Shown here in pieces: positions 22,488 through 29,928 of a DNA stretch of 43,869 nucleotides (position 1 is the stretch's first letter; each line of letters starts with the position of its first letter). Both the position numbers and the translations under genes were made by a program. Location of the stretch: positions 1-43,869 of the IMG/VR virus record IMGVR_UViG_3300027903_000003. One strand, given 5' to 3'. The notes below the pieces were generated by a model. That model did no database searches. It was not told the DNA's origin and saw only the letters and a program-made list of their open reading frames with translations. Source of the stretch: a virus.

Positions 22488-22828
22488 AAGACATGGCGAA
22501 GGTTTTCAAGCTGCCTGACTGCGCACTGTCATACGACCCTTCGGGCAGCGTTCAGGAGCGCTGCCCGGCTATCCGGGCAGCGGGTCAGCACATTGTCTAC
22601 TGGCGCACCCTGGCGCGCGAGGCGGTTGCCGGCGGGGAGGCGTGGGCTGACGATACGCGCAAGCTGAAAGCCGCGATTGCCAAGGCCATCACGGCTTTCG
22701 ACATGTACGTGAAGCAGGATTTCAATGGTTTTGCTTTCAACCGGCTGAAAGAGCAGATCAATCTTTTGAGGATTCTGACAGATGAAGATCTCGATAGAGG
22801 TAATCCCCCACAAAGACCAGCGGTATGA
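22484..22828 (+). CDS. Small helical protein
   Basis: 114 residues, coupled by ATGA to the upstream gene. Long helices at residues about 41-75 (AREAVAGGEAWADDTRKLKAAI) and 78-98. Its last 47 nt overlap the start of the next gene. Function unknown. Confidence 0.65.
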   Translation: MKDMAKVFKLPDCALSYDPSGSVQERCPAIRAAGQHIVYWRTLAREAVAGGEAWADDTRKLKAAIAKAITAFDMYVKQDFNGFAFNRLKEQINLLRILTDEDLDRGNPPQRPAV

Positions 22829-23222
22829 CACGGCCGGCGATTGGCAGTTTCATCCGGAGGATTCGAAAGAACTGACGGACGGCTGGCTGTCAATTCGCGT
22901 GTCCGATACCGGATACTGGAAGTCGAACATGCTGATTGCCGTGCACGAACTGGTCGAAGCGATTCTGTGCAAGGCACACGGCGTGTCCCAGGAAACTGTG
23001 GACAAGTGGGATATGGGTACAGGCAAGGCGCTGCAAGAGCCGGGCAATGATCCGCGGGCGCCGTATCATGCCGAGCACGTAGTGGCCGAAGGGGTCGAAG
23101 CCATCGTGGGCAGCCATCTGAAGATCGAGTGGCTGGAGCATACGCACAATGTCTGGAATCTGGAGTTGCCGGATGATCTTAAGCGCAGTTCTGACCTTCC
23201 CAGCGAACGCACTGGAGATTAG
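22782..23222 (+). CDS. HExxE metallopeptidase-like small phage protein
   Basis: 146 residues. A zincin-like helix AVHELVEAILCKAHG (residues 53-67) gives H55, E56 and E59, and a later APYHAEHVVAEGVEAIVG (93-110) supplies H96 and H99. Proteins with this arrangement are frequent in phages, but proteolysis has not been demonstrated in general. The motif is HExxE rather than classic HExxH, so the third ligand may come from H96 or H99. GAGG is 10 nt before the ATG. Could act on host proteins early in infection. Confidence 0.7.
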   Translation: MKISIEVIPHKDQRYDTAGDWQFHPEDSKELTDGWLSIRVSDTGYWKSNMLIAVHELVEAILCKAHGVSQETVDKWDMGTGKALQEPGNDPRAPYHAEHVVAEGVEAIVGSHLKIEWLEHTHNVWNLELPDDLKRSSDLPSERTGD

Positions 23223-23409
23223 CCAGGACGCCTATTCACCCGTGCAGTGGGTACCGCCTCCCGGGACCTATATGCCTATCCCGCCGCCACGTCCTGACTA
23301 TTACCGGGAGTGGCAGCGATGGGGTGGCCGGCCGGCGCCTTACCCGCCGTATCCCGGGCAGGCGCCGCGATGGTGCCGCAACGTGTATGGCCAGCTGGTC
23401 AGGTGCTGA
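23173..23409 (+). CDS. Small proline-rich, possibly exported protein
   Basis: 78 residues from the ATG at 23173 (GGAG 7 nt upstream), overlapping the previous gene by 50 nt. A short hydrophobic start (MILSAVLTFPANA) followed by Pro/Tyr/Arg-rich sequence (VPPPGTYMPIPPPRPDYYREW) and a C-terminal pair of cysteines (RWCRN and final RC). Looks like a secreted or periplasmic peptide. Function unknown. Confidence 0.58.
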   Translation: MILSAVLTFPANALEISQDAYSPVQWVPPPGTYMPIPPPRPDYYREWQRWGGRPAPYPPYPGQAPRWCRNVYGQLVRC

Positions 23410-23410
23410 C

Positions 23411-23482
23411 ATGTGGACAATCTGTTACATATTTCTCACTTTGGCCATCTACGCTGTGATTTGTCTGTGGTGGTTTCTGTGA
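23411..23482 (+). CDS. 23-residue membrane microprotein
   Basis: MWTICYIFLTLAIYAVICLW followed by WFL: almost entirely hydrophobic, one membrane span. It begins 1 nt after the previous stop and its TGA overlaps the polymerase GTG start as GTGA. Weakly supported but its coupling on both sides argues for translation. Confidence 0.45.
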   Translation: MWTICYIFLTLAIYAVICLWWFL

Positions 23483-24558
23483 AAATCTTCACCATCGACT
23501 ACGAAACTTATTTCGATGACGAGTATACTCTTAAGAAGCTCACAACTGAAGAGTATATCCGCGATCCGCGTTTCGAAGCGCATGGTGCTGCCATCTGTGA
23601 CGGAGAGACTTCCACATGGCTAACGACAAGAGAATTAAAAGAGCAATTCGAGACTTGGAGTACGCAGCACACGCAAGTCTGCCTGATAGCGCATCACGCA
23701 CACTTCGATGGGCTCATTACGTCTCACCATTTTTCATACTGCCCGGCGCAGTGGGTGTGTACTTTATCAATGGGGCGGGTTGTTTTCGACTCCGGTTTGA
23801 AACTGGGACTTGGCGATTTAGCCGAGCGGTTTGGACTGAGTCCGAAGACGGTACCATACCAGGAAATGAAGGGTAAGCGATGGGGCCAGATGAGTTCGAC
23901 TTTGCAAAAATCAATCGCCGGCAGCGCGTGTCACGACGCGAGCTTAACGCATACTATCGCTGGGTACATGCTGGCCGGCCACCCCATTGTCCCGTACCTC
24001 TTCCCTGTGTCCGAGCTCCCCGTGGTCAGCCTGACGGTGAAGATGTTCACCGAGCCCTGCCTAATCGGCGATCTCGATCTTCTCGGACAGGCGTGGTCGG
24101 CAGAGGAAAAAGCTAAGCAGGATTTGTTTGTGCGCTTAAGCGATGTGCTGCAGTGCAGTCTCGTCACACCCGAACGCTTGCGCAAGGATGTAGAATTTGC
24201 AGCCATGCTTGAAGTGCTCGGTATCGAACCGGAATGGAAGACCACGGCGAAGGGAAACGATAAGTACGCATTCGCCAAGTCGGATTTCTTCATGCAGGAC
24301 CTTGTCACGTCGGACGATCCCGATGTCGCACTCCTGGCCGAAGCCCGCCTGAAAGCCCAGTCGAGCATTTACCAGACGCGCGCCGAGCGCCTGGGGTTCA
24401 TGGCGACGCGCGGCCCGATGTGCGTCTACCTCGCCTATGCGGCCGCGCATACGCGGCGCTGGGGCGGGGGAGACAAGGCGAATTGGCAGAATTTTCCGAG
24501 AAGCGACCCGGCTAAGCCGCGGAAAGGTGCTCTGAGAAGGGCAATCAAGGCACCATGA
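23479..24558 (+). CDS. polA-N: DNA polymerase family A, N-terminal part (3'-5' exonuclease and thumb)
   Basis: 359 residues from GTG at 23479. The exonuclease has motif I FTIDYET (D7, E9), motif II AHHAHFDG (D77) and motif III ACHDASLT (D153). The C-terminal half is the thumb region and ends RWGGGDKANWQNFPR, then ALRRAIKAP, the sequence that precedes motif A in phage enzymes. The reading frame stops there, and the palm and fingers are encoded by the next gene in another frame, joined by ATGA. A longer upstream reading frame would include the membrane microprotein. It replicates phage DNA as half of a two-subunit enzyme. Confidence 0.85.
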   Translation: MKIFTIDYETYFDDEYTLKKLTTEEYIRDPRFEAHGAAICDGETSTWLTTRELKEQFETWSTQHTQVCLIAHHAHFDGLITSHHFSYCPAQWVCTLSMGRVVFDSGLKLGLGDLAERFGLSPKTVPYQEMKGKRWGQMSSTLQKSIAGSACHDASLTHTIAGYMLAGHPIVPYLFPVSELPVVSLTVKMFTEPCLIGDLDLLGQAWSAEEKAKQDLFVRLSDVLQCSLVTPERLRKDVEFAAMLEVLGIEPEWKTTAKGNDKYAFAKSDFFMQDLVTSDDPDVALLAEARLKAQSSIYQTRAERLGFMATRGPMCVYLAYAAAHTRRWGGGDKANWQNFPRSDPAKPRKGALRRAIKAP

Positions 24559-25340
24559 AGCTGGGCAAGATCGACCTCAGCCAGATCGAGTGCAGAATCC
24601 TCAACACGATAGCGGGACAGCATGACATCGTCCGGAAATTCAGAGACGGAGTGGACCTTTACAGTGAGCTGGCCACTCAATTCTATGGATTCCCTGTCGA
24701 CAAAAGCAAACCAGCTGAACGAGGAACTGGTAAACAGCTTGAGCTATCGTGCGGATACGGCGCCAGCGGTCCCACGATTGTACGCACCGCTCGGTCCGAG
24801 ACTTACGGTCCGCCTGTATATCTCACAGACGAGCGCGGGCTTGAAGCGCGTGATCTCTATCGAAGAACACATCCCGCCGTCGTGAATCTGTGGGATACCG
24901 GCAAGGTGGCTTTGCAGGTCCTGCACAGCGGCCAGGACTGGAATTGGCCGGGGGTGCCGTGCCTGACCGTTCATGACCACCGGATTTTCGGACCGGACGG
25001 GTTGTGGCTTGATTACTCGTCGCTTGAATACACCGAAAGCATGGAGTGGCGCCATCGCGTGCGTAGCGGGTACCGCAAGACCTACGGTGCGCGCCTCATT
25101 GAAAATATTGTGCAGTTCCTCGCCAGTATCCCGATCCGGCGGGCACTGGTCTACGGTGCTGAGCTGGGACTTCGCATGCCATTAACCGTTCACGACGATG
25201 TTTTCTGCTTGACCGAAGATAGCGAACAGGGTAAAGAGAAGTTCATGAAGCTGGTCGCTTTCATGCAAAAGCCGTTGGACTTCCTGCCTGACTGCCCGAT
25301 CGGCGTGGAATACGAGCTGCTCGATGCATTGGATAAGTGA
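24555..25340 (+). CDS. polA-C: DNA polymerase family A, C-terminal part (palm and fingers)
   Basis: 261 residues. Starts four residues before motif A: GKIDLSQIECR (D7). Motif B is ERGTGKQLELSCGYG (R56, K60, Y68), motif C LTVHDDVF (H213, D214, D215; the usual second residue is Glu, here Asp). All catalytic groups for nucleotide addition are here while proofreading is in the upstream gene. ATGA overlap suggests equal synthesis by translational coupling. Two-part polymerase must reassemble. A sequencing frameshift is a possible alternative: a single base change at about 24555 could restore one protein. Confidence 0.85.
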   Translation: MKLGKIDLSQIECRILNTIAGQHDIVRKFRDGVDLYSELATQFYGFPVDKSKPAERGTGKQLELSCGYGASGPTIVRTARSETYGPPVYLTDERGLEARDLYRRTHPAVVNLWDTGKVALQVLHSGQDWNWPGVPCLTVHDHRIFGPDGLWLDYSSLEYTESMEWRHRVRSGYRKTYGARLIENIVQFLASIPIRRALVYGAELGLRMPLTVHDDVFCLTEDSEQGKEKFMKLVAFMQKPLDFLPDCPIGVEYELLDALDK

Positions 25341-25364
25341 TCATAGGGCCGGCGGCATGGGAAG

Positions 25365-25378
25365 CCCCAATCTTGGGG
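25365..25378. other. 6-bp hairpin after polymerase gene
   Basis: CCCCAA-TC-TTGGGG in the 135-nt gap between polymerase and the Cas4-like gene. A 2-nt loop would open one pair further. No T-run. Confidence 0.4.
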
Positions 25379-25430
25379 TGTCTGTCTGCGCATAAGCTGT
25401 CGAAAGTGGTCCAAGCCACGTCGCCCTGTG

Positions 25431-25468
25431 CCTCCCAGCCCCACCCAGTAGCCCCCGGGGCTGGGAGG
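25431..25468 (+). promoter_or_regulatory. Ribosome-site-sequestering 12-bp hairpin before the Cas4-like gene
   Basis: CCTCCCAGCCCC (25431-25442) pairs perfectly with GGGGCTGGGAGG (25457-25468) around a 14-nt loop. The Shine-Dalgarno GGGAGG (25463-25468) is inside the stem, 7 nt before the ATG at 25476. Folded mRNA should not be translated, so the Cas4-like nuclease is probably switched by opening this stem. Confidence 0.75.
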
Positions 25469-25475
25469 TTTGAAT

Positions 25476-26159
25476 ATGGAACCGCTTCTTCCCGAACTGC
25501 CGGTCATCCTGAGCTACTCCAACTTAAGTGACTATCTGACCTGTCCAAAGCGGTTCTTTCATAAGCACGTGGCCAAGGACATCCCGCACGAAACGAAGTC
25601 AGCGGCACAAACCAGCGGCACAAAAGTTCATGAGGCACTGAAAAAGAGGTTGAAGATTCGCGAACCGCTTCCCGAAGAATTCAGGCAGTACAAGGAAGTT
25701 TGTGCCACGGTGGAGAATCATAACTCAATCAAACACTTGGAGATAAAACTTGGTGTGTATTCCGATGGCCGTAGCTGTGACTTCTTCGATCCTGCTGTTC
25801 GCCTGCGCGGTACTCTTGATCTGGCGATGCTCAACTCACCCACGGCTTTGATCCTCGACTGGAAGACCGGAAAGCCTTGGGAAGACCCGTTCGAGCTGCA
25901 AATTCAGGGTCTGCTTCTCCAGGCGCACTATCCGGATTTGACTCTGGTCACAGGCTCCTATGTGTGGCTGCGAGAAGCCGGGCGCGTCGGCCCGCTCTAC
26001 AGACTGAATGCCGCGGAGACCTGGGGCAAGGTCTGCGATCTCGCTGCGTCGATCGCGCACCGTATCAAGGCCAACAACTGGCCGCCGGATGACGGGCCGC
26101 TCTGCTCATATTGTCCGGTCCCCAAGATCGTCTGTTCATTTAGGAGGGACCCGAAATGA
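25476..26159 (+). CDS. Cas4-like PD-(D/E)XK nuclease with Fe-S cysteines
   Basis: 227 residues. It has the RecB-type core: GTKVHEAL (H52), GTLDLAML (D115), ILDWKTGK (D128, K130) and the LQIQGLLLQA helix (Q142). Four cysteines, C23 (LTCPKRF) and C210, C213, C220 (CSYCPVPKIVC), are placed as in the [4Fe-4S] clamp of Cas4 and AddB. Such enzymes resect DNA ends. In phages they accompany polymerase and helicase genes and likely serve recombination, DNA degradation or acquisition interference. The start has an accessible ATG but its ribosome site is buried in a hairpin. Next gene overlaps by ATGA. Confidence 0.85.
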   Translation: MEPLLPELPVILSYSNLSDYLTCPKRFFHKHVAKDIPHETKSAAQTSGTKVHEALKKRLKIREPLPEEFRQYKEVCATVENHNSIKHLEIKLGVYSDGRSCDFFDPAVRLRGTLDLAMLNSPTALILDWKTGKPWEDPFELQIQGLLLQAHYPDLTLVTGSYVWLREAGRVGPLYRLNAAETWGKVCDLAASIAHRIKANNWPPDDGPLCSYCPVPKIVCSFRRDPK

Positions 26160-26407
26160 AAATCGCCCGTATGTTCGTCAAACCCGATGGCCGTGTATGT
26201 GTAGACATCCCCCTGGCCGAAGGGCAGGACATGAATCAGGTCGTCATGATGGCCCGCACCGATGGTGTGCTGTACAACGCCTTCAATGCGATCCCGTGGG
26301 ACTCGATTCTGTGGGCAACGACGATTGACGTACCTGATAACCAGATGGCATCGGCCAAAGTCGTGCCGTTCAATCTCAAGACTGACCCGCCGAAAGGTGC
26401 TGCGTGA
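26156..26407 (+). CDS. Small protein, unknown
   Basis: 83 residues, overlapping the Cas4-like stop as ATGA. Beta-leaning sequence (MKIARMFVKPDGRVCVDIPL, then ILWATTIDVPDNQMA). Lies between nuclease and MazG. Unknown. Confidence 0.65.
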   Translation: MKIARMFVKPDGRVCVDIPLAEGQDMNQVVMMARTDGVLYNAFNAIPWDSILWATTIDVPDNQMASAKVVPFNLKTDPPKGAA

Positions 26408-26724
26408 TGCTCGCTATTCTCAGACAAGCTAATATGATCCGCGATAAAGAATGGGACCCTGAGTGCAAACTGGACCTGTCCTTTTTCGGCAACGAGCTGG
26501 CTGGAGAGACTGGCGAAGCCTGTAATGTAATTAAAAAGCTTGAACGCGAGCGGTTAGGATTGCGCGGTAGCCGCGCCACGGTCGCGCAACTGGCTGAAGA
26601 ACTGGCTGATGTGGTCATTGTTGTCGATTTGATTGCTAGCCGATTAAACATTGATCTATCCTATGCAATCGAGCAAAAGTTCAATGCGACTTCAGCAAAG
26701 GTCGGGTTGAAGACGGTGATCTGA
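26407..26724 (+). CDS. mazG: MazG-like nucleotide pyrophosphohydrolase
   Basis: 105 residues, the size of single-domain phage MazG proteins. Signature acidic sites: FFGNELAGETGEACN (E30, E34, E37) and AEELADVVI (E64, E65, D68), the ExxE and ExxD pairs that bind Mg for hydrolysis of NTP to NMP and pyrophosphate. Phage MazG is thought to shift (p)ppGpp or nucleotide pools. The start is ATG in a TGATG overlap; a GTG three bases earlier is possible. It precedes the methyltransferase. Confidence 0.85.
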   Translation: MLAILRQANMIRDKEWDPECKLDLSFFGNELAGETGEACNVIKKLERERLGLRGSRATVAQLAEELADVVIVVDLIASRLNIDLSYAIEQKFNATSAKVGLKTVI

Positions 26725-27320
26725 TGGTAACTGGCACTTCACCCCTTCGCGGCCCGCTGCGCAAGCGCAATTCCCATTTGTGGGAACGCGACGAGCGCGA
26801 CTGGTATGTCGAGCCTGAGTGGTGTTCCGAACGTCTTTTCGAAATGGAGAAGTTCGAAGGGTCGGTCTGCGACCCAGCTGCCGGTTGCGGGCGGATCGTG
26901 CGCAGTGCGATCAAAGCCGGTGTACCAGGGTATGGCAGTGACATCGAACCGCGAAGTGAGGATGTGGCCGGACCATTCGATTTTCTCAGCTACCAAGTTG
27001 AAGCTATGGCAGCACCAAACATCGTTTCAAATCCGCCTTTCAGGCGAGCCGAGCAATTTGCCAAACTGGCACTTCAAGTCGCGAGTTGCAAAGTCGCCCT
27101 TCTTCTTACCGCCAACTGGGTGCAGGGCGACAAGCGCTCGCGCTGGCTGGAGACCACGCCGCTGCGCCGGGTGCTCTACATCACCCCGCGGCCGTCCATG
27201 CCTCCTGGCGCCGTCCTGGCGGCCGGGGGGAAGCCGGGCAACGGGACTACGGATTATGCGTGGTACGTGTGGGAGCACAGCTACACGGGCAAGCCTGAGA
27301 TCGGATGGTGCCGGCGATGA
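26724..27320 (+). CDS. DNA methyltransferase-like protein with NPPF motif
   Basis: 198 residues. SAM-binding motif I appears as VCDPAAGCGR (49-57) and catalytic motif IV as VSNPPFRRAE (N103-F106), the (N/D)PP(F/Y/W) signature of amino-methylating enzymes acting on adenine or cytosine in DNA. A middle strand SDIEP (72-76) fits motif II. Small for a restriction-type enzyme and lacking an evident recognition domain, it resembles phage orphan methyltransferases, possibly protecting phage DNA from host restriction. It begins with the last base of the MazG stop region and is followed by overlapping microprotein. Confidence 0.75.
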   Translation: MVTGTSPLRGPLRKRNSHLWERDERDWYVEPEWCSERLFEMEKFEGSVCDPAAGCGRIVRSAIKAGVPGYGSDIEPRSEDVAGPFDFLSYQVEAMAAPNIVSNPPFRRAEQFAKLALQVASCKVALLLTANWVQGDKRSRWLETTPLRRVLYITPRPSMPPGAVLAAGGKPGNGTTDYAWYVWEHSYTGKPEIGWCRR

Positions 27321-27418
27321 ACTGCGATCTGTGGCCGATTGGCTGGGGGATGATCGCATTTGCGGTCATGGGCTGGACTATTTTCAGACATAGCAAGTGG
27401 TACGTGGATCGCAAATGA
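27317..27418 (+). CDS. 33-residue membrane microprotein
   Basis: A single hydrophobic span (WPIGWGMIAFAVMGWTIF, about 6-23) with a basic tail FRHSKWYVDRK. Overlaps both neighbours as ATGA, which favours translation. Third such microprotein in the early block. Unknown function. Confidence 0.55.
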   Translation: MNCDLWPIGWGMIAFAVMGWTIFRHSKWYVDRK

Positions 27419-27696
27419 AAACCCAGGAAGGCAAACTGAAGGACTCCGTCAAGCTGTATCTCGACTCGATTGGCGCTTACTGGTTCATGCCTGTCCAGAC
27501 GGGCTATGGAAGTGCGACTGTCGATTTTCTGGTCTGCTGGCGCGGGAAATTCTATGGAATTGAGACAAAAGCACCGAAGAAGCAGGCGACGCCGAGACAA
27601 CTGCGAATTTGTGAGAAAATCGAAAAAGCTGGTGGCCGGGCGGTAGTTTCAGATCGACTGGATTTGATAAAGCACTGGTTTGAAAATGTGGCATGA
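27415..27696 (+). CDS. VRR-NUC domain nuclease
   Basis: 93 residues. Stand-alone VRR-NUC fold: GYGSATVDFLVCWRG (D37) and FYGIETKAPKKQAT (E50, K52, Q57), then an alpha-beta end AGGRAVVSDRLDLIKHW. This PD-(D/E)XK subtype is found in phages as small Holliday-junction or structure-specific nucleases. Start is the ATG at 27415, overlapping the microprotein stop; the longer in-frame start at 27397 is inside that gene. It is followed immediately by the helicase it may partner. Confidence 0.85.
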   Translation: MKTQEGKLKDSVKLYLDSIGAYWFMPVQTGYGSATVDFLVCWRGKFYGIETKAPKKQATPRQLRICEKIEKAGGRAVVSDRLDLIKHWFENVA

Positions 27697-29266
27697 CCCG
27701 GAAACAAACCTGATCGTCTACGACGTGCAGGACCCGAAGATTCTGCAGTACGTGCTTGAGGCCAAGCCCATCGATGGCCGGTACATTGCCATGCCGGCCA
27801 GCTTCCAGAATTTGCAGATCATGCGGTGCCTCGGACACCCGGTAATCCGGCCACTGGAGAATAAATACGACTGGCCGCGGGCGCGAATCATCAAGGACCC
27901 GTTTCATGCCCAGGTCGAAACCGCCAACTTTCTCACTGTCCACCCCCGAGCCTGCGTCCTCTCTGACATGGGCACCGGAAAGACTTTGTCCGCGCTGTGG
28001 GCTGCTGATGCTCTCATGGCCGACTCCCCCGGTCTCAGGGCTATCGTCGTGGCTCCGCTCTCGACATTGCAGACGGTGTGGGCCTCGGCCGTTTTTCAGC
28101 ACTTCCTCGGACGGCGAACAGCGGTAATCGTGCATGGGTCGGAGGATAAACGCCTTGAAGCGCTCGCACAGCCTCATGACTTCTACCTCGTTAACCACGA
28201 CGGGATCAAAGTTGGCGCTAAACTCGATAATAGAAGGCGATTGGAACTCTCCGGTTTTGCCGCTGCGCTGGTATCGCGACCAGATATCCGGCTTACGATT
28301 ATTGACGAAGTCGGGGCGTTTCGCGACTACCGTTCTCTACGAAGCAAAGTCGCAAGGCTGCTCTTTGGGCCTAGAGATTACCTCTGGCTCATGACTGGCA
28401 CGCCGACGCCCAACGGGCCGCTCGATGCCTATGGCATCGGTAAGCTGCTTGACAATGCCGGCAACGAGTTTTTCACGCACTACAAGAGCCGGGTGATGCT
28501 CCAGGTCAACAAGTGGAAATGGGTTCCGAAGGCGGGCGCGCACGAGGAAGCGCTCAGGATGATGGCGCCTTATATCCGCTTCTCGATCGACGACTGCATG
28601 GACCTGCCCGAACTGACCTACCAGGATCGCAGTGTGGAGCTGTCCAGCGAACAGGTCAAACTGCTTCGCGAAATCAAGCGTGACCTGATCCTGCAACTTG
28701 GCAAGGGAGAGATCACCGTCGCCAACGAAGCGGCGCTGCGAATCAAGATGCTGCAAATCGCTTCCGGCGTGGTCTACGACAAGGACCACAAGGAGCATAA
28801 GGTGGATTGCAGGCCTCGCCTGCGGGCGCTGCGCGAGATCATCGGAGACGAATCGGCCAAGACTATCGTGTTTGCCCCCTTTACAAGTGTAGTGAACATG
28901 ATAAACTCAGCCTTGAAGGATTTCACCCGGGCTGTTATCCTGGGCGCTACGCCAGTCAAGGAACGTACGCAGATCATCAATGCTTTCCAGCAAGAGAGGG
29001 ATCCCCGTGTCCTTATCGCGCACCCCGAGACGATCGCGCATGGTCAGACTCTTACGGCCGCGGCCACCACCGTCTGGTTTGGTCCGGTCGACAAGACCGA
29101 TAGTTACATCCAGGCGAACAAGCGCATGCATCGTCCGGGACAGAACCGACCTTGCACGGTGGTTAATCTCGCCGGATCGTCCTTAGAAGGTGAAGTGTTC
29201 CGCCGGCTGGCGGCCAATGAATCGATGCAAGGTTTGATGCTCAAAATGGTGGAAATGGGAATATGA
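27686..29266 (+). CDS. SNF2-type DEAD/H-box helicase
   Basis: 526 residues from ATG at 27686 (a TTG at 27680 is possible). SF2 motifs: I SDMGTGKT (93-100), II IIDEVGAF (205-212; DEVG in place of DEAH), III WLMTGTPTPNG (234-244), and near residue 480 motif VI NKRMHRPGQ with its arginine finger. These are ATP-dependent DNA translocases used by phages for replication fork or recombination work. The start overlaps the VRR-NUC gene by 11 nt, which suggests joint action; nuclease and helicase may process branched intermediates. Confidence 0.87.
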   Translation: MWHDPETNLIVYDVQDPKILQYVLEAKPIDGRYIAMPASFQNLQIMRCLGHPVIRPLENKYDWPRARIIKDPFHAQVETANFLTVHPRACVLSDMGTGKTLSALWAADALMADSPGLRAIVVAPLSTLQTVWASAVFQHFLGRRTAVIVHGSEDKRLEALAQPHDFYLVNHDGIKVGAKLDNRRRLELSGFAAALVSRPDIRLTIIDEVGAFRDYRSLRSKVARLLFGPRDYLWLMTGTPTPNGPLDAYGIGKLLDNAGNEFFTHYKSRVMLQVNKWKWVPKAGAHEEALRMMAPYIRFSIDDCMDLPELTYQDRSVELSSEQVKLLREIKRDLILQLGKGEITVANEAALRIKMLQIASGVVYDKDHKEHKVDCRPRLRALREIIGDESAKTIVFAPFTSVVNMINSALKDFTRAVILGATPVKERTQIINAFQQERDPRVLIAHPETIAHGQTLTAAATTVWFGPVDKTDSYIQANKRMHRPGQNRPCTVVNLAGSSLEGEVFRRLAANESMQGLMLKMVEMGI

Positions 29267-29469
29267 GCGATCTAAAATCAGATTACGAAGGCTCACCGCA
29301 CATTGGCGAGATTTTCTCGGTGCGCTGCGGCAGCTGCGAAACCGTCCACAGTGGTCCGGCCACTGACGTGTTCGATTACATCCGCCAGCGCGAAGCTGAC
29401 GGTTGGACGGTACCGATGCCGCCAGCCAATGTTCTGATCAAATGCCCAACGTGCAGGATCAAGTCATGA
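29263..29469 (+). CDS. Small zinc-ribbon-like protein
   Basis: 68 residues with two CxxC pairs: RCGSC (C22, C25) and KCPTC (C61, C64). ATGA overlap with helicase and with the next gene. Could bind nucleic acid or zinc; function unknown. Confidence 0.7.
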   Translation: MSDLKSDYEGSPHIGEIFSVRCGSCETVHSGPATDVFDYIRQREADGWTVPMPPANVLIKCPTCRIKS

Positions 29470-29918
29470 ATGCCGAGACTGTCTTCACTGCTGCCGATAT
29501 CGTCAAGCGCTATATCGAGCTGCGCAACTTCAAACAGCAACGCGAAAAAGAGCACGAAGTCGAATTGCAACCCTACAAAGATGCAATGATCGCCTTGGAA
29601 GGCATGGCCAACCAGATGCTGATCGATACCGGCCAGAAAGCCTTGTCGACCGAGCACGGCACAGCGTTCTACAAGGACGCAGTGTCGGTGACGTGCGAAG
29701 ATCACGACGCGTTTCTGAGATTCGTCCGTGAAGTTGGCGCATGGAACATGTTGACAAAACACGTCAGCAAGGAAGCCGTCGAGGCGTGGATAGAAGAAAG
29801 ACAGAAACAGCTTGACGCCATTGGCGAACGCGATCAACTTGGTGAACCGCTCAAAGCGGTACCGCCGCCGGGCGTCAAAGTTGACTATTTCAAGAAAGTC
29901 CAATTCCGCAAGAGCTAG
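29466..29918 (+). CDS. Coiled-coil protein, possibly host-nuclease inhibitor-like
   Basis: 150 residues from ATG at 29466. N-terminal heptad-rich helix (DIVKRYIELRNFKQQREKEHEVEL-type, residues 10-33) followed by an alpha-beta domain (TEHGTAFYKDAVSVTCED, about 63-80) and a conserved ending PGVKVDYFKKVQFRKS. Helical proteins like this are sometimes Gam-like or Gp157-like and protect DNA ends, but no defining motif is seen. It precedes the cysteine-cluster protein by 10 nt. Function tentative. Confidence 0.62.
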   Translation: MNAETVFTAADIVKRYIELRNFKQQREKEHEVELQPYKDAMIALEGMANQMLIDTGQKALSTEHGTAFYKDAVSVTCEDHDAFLRFVREVGAWNMLTKHVSKEAVEAWIEERQKQLDAIGERDQLGEPLKAVPPPGVKVDYFKKVQFRKS

Positions 29919-29928
29919 GAGGCTACCA

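Noticed and set aside
25476-26159. Cas4-like gene taken as evidence of a phage CRISPR system
   Set aside because: No cas1, cas2 or repeat array in the window; solitary Cas4-like nucleases are common phage replication genes.
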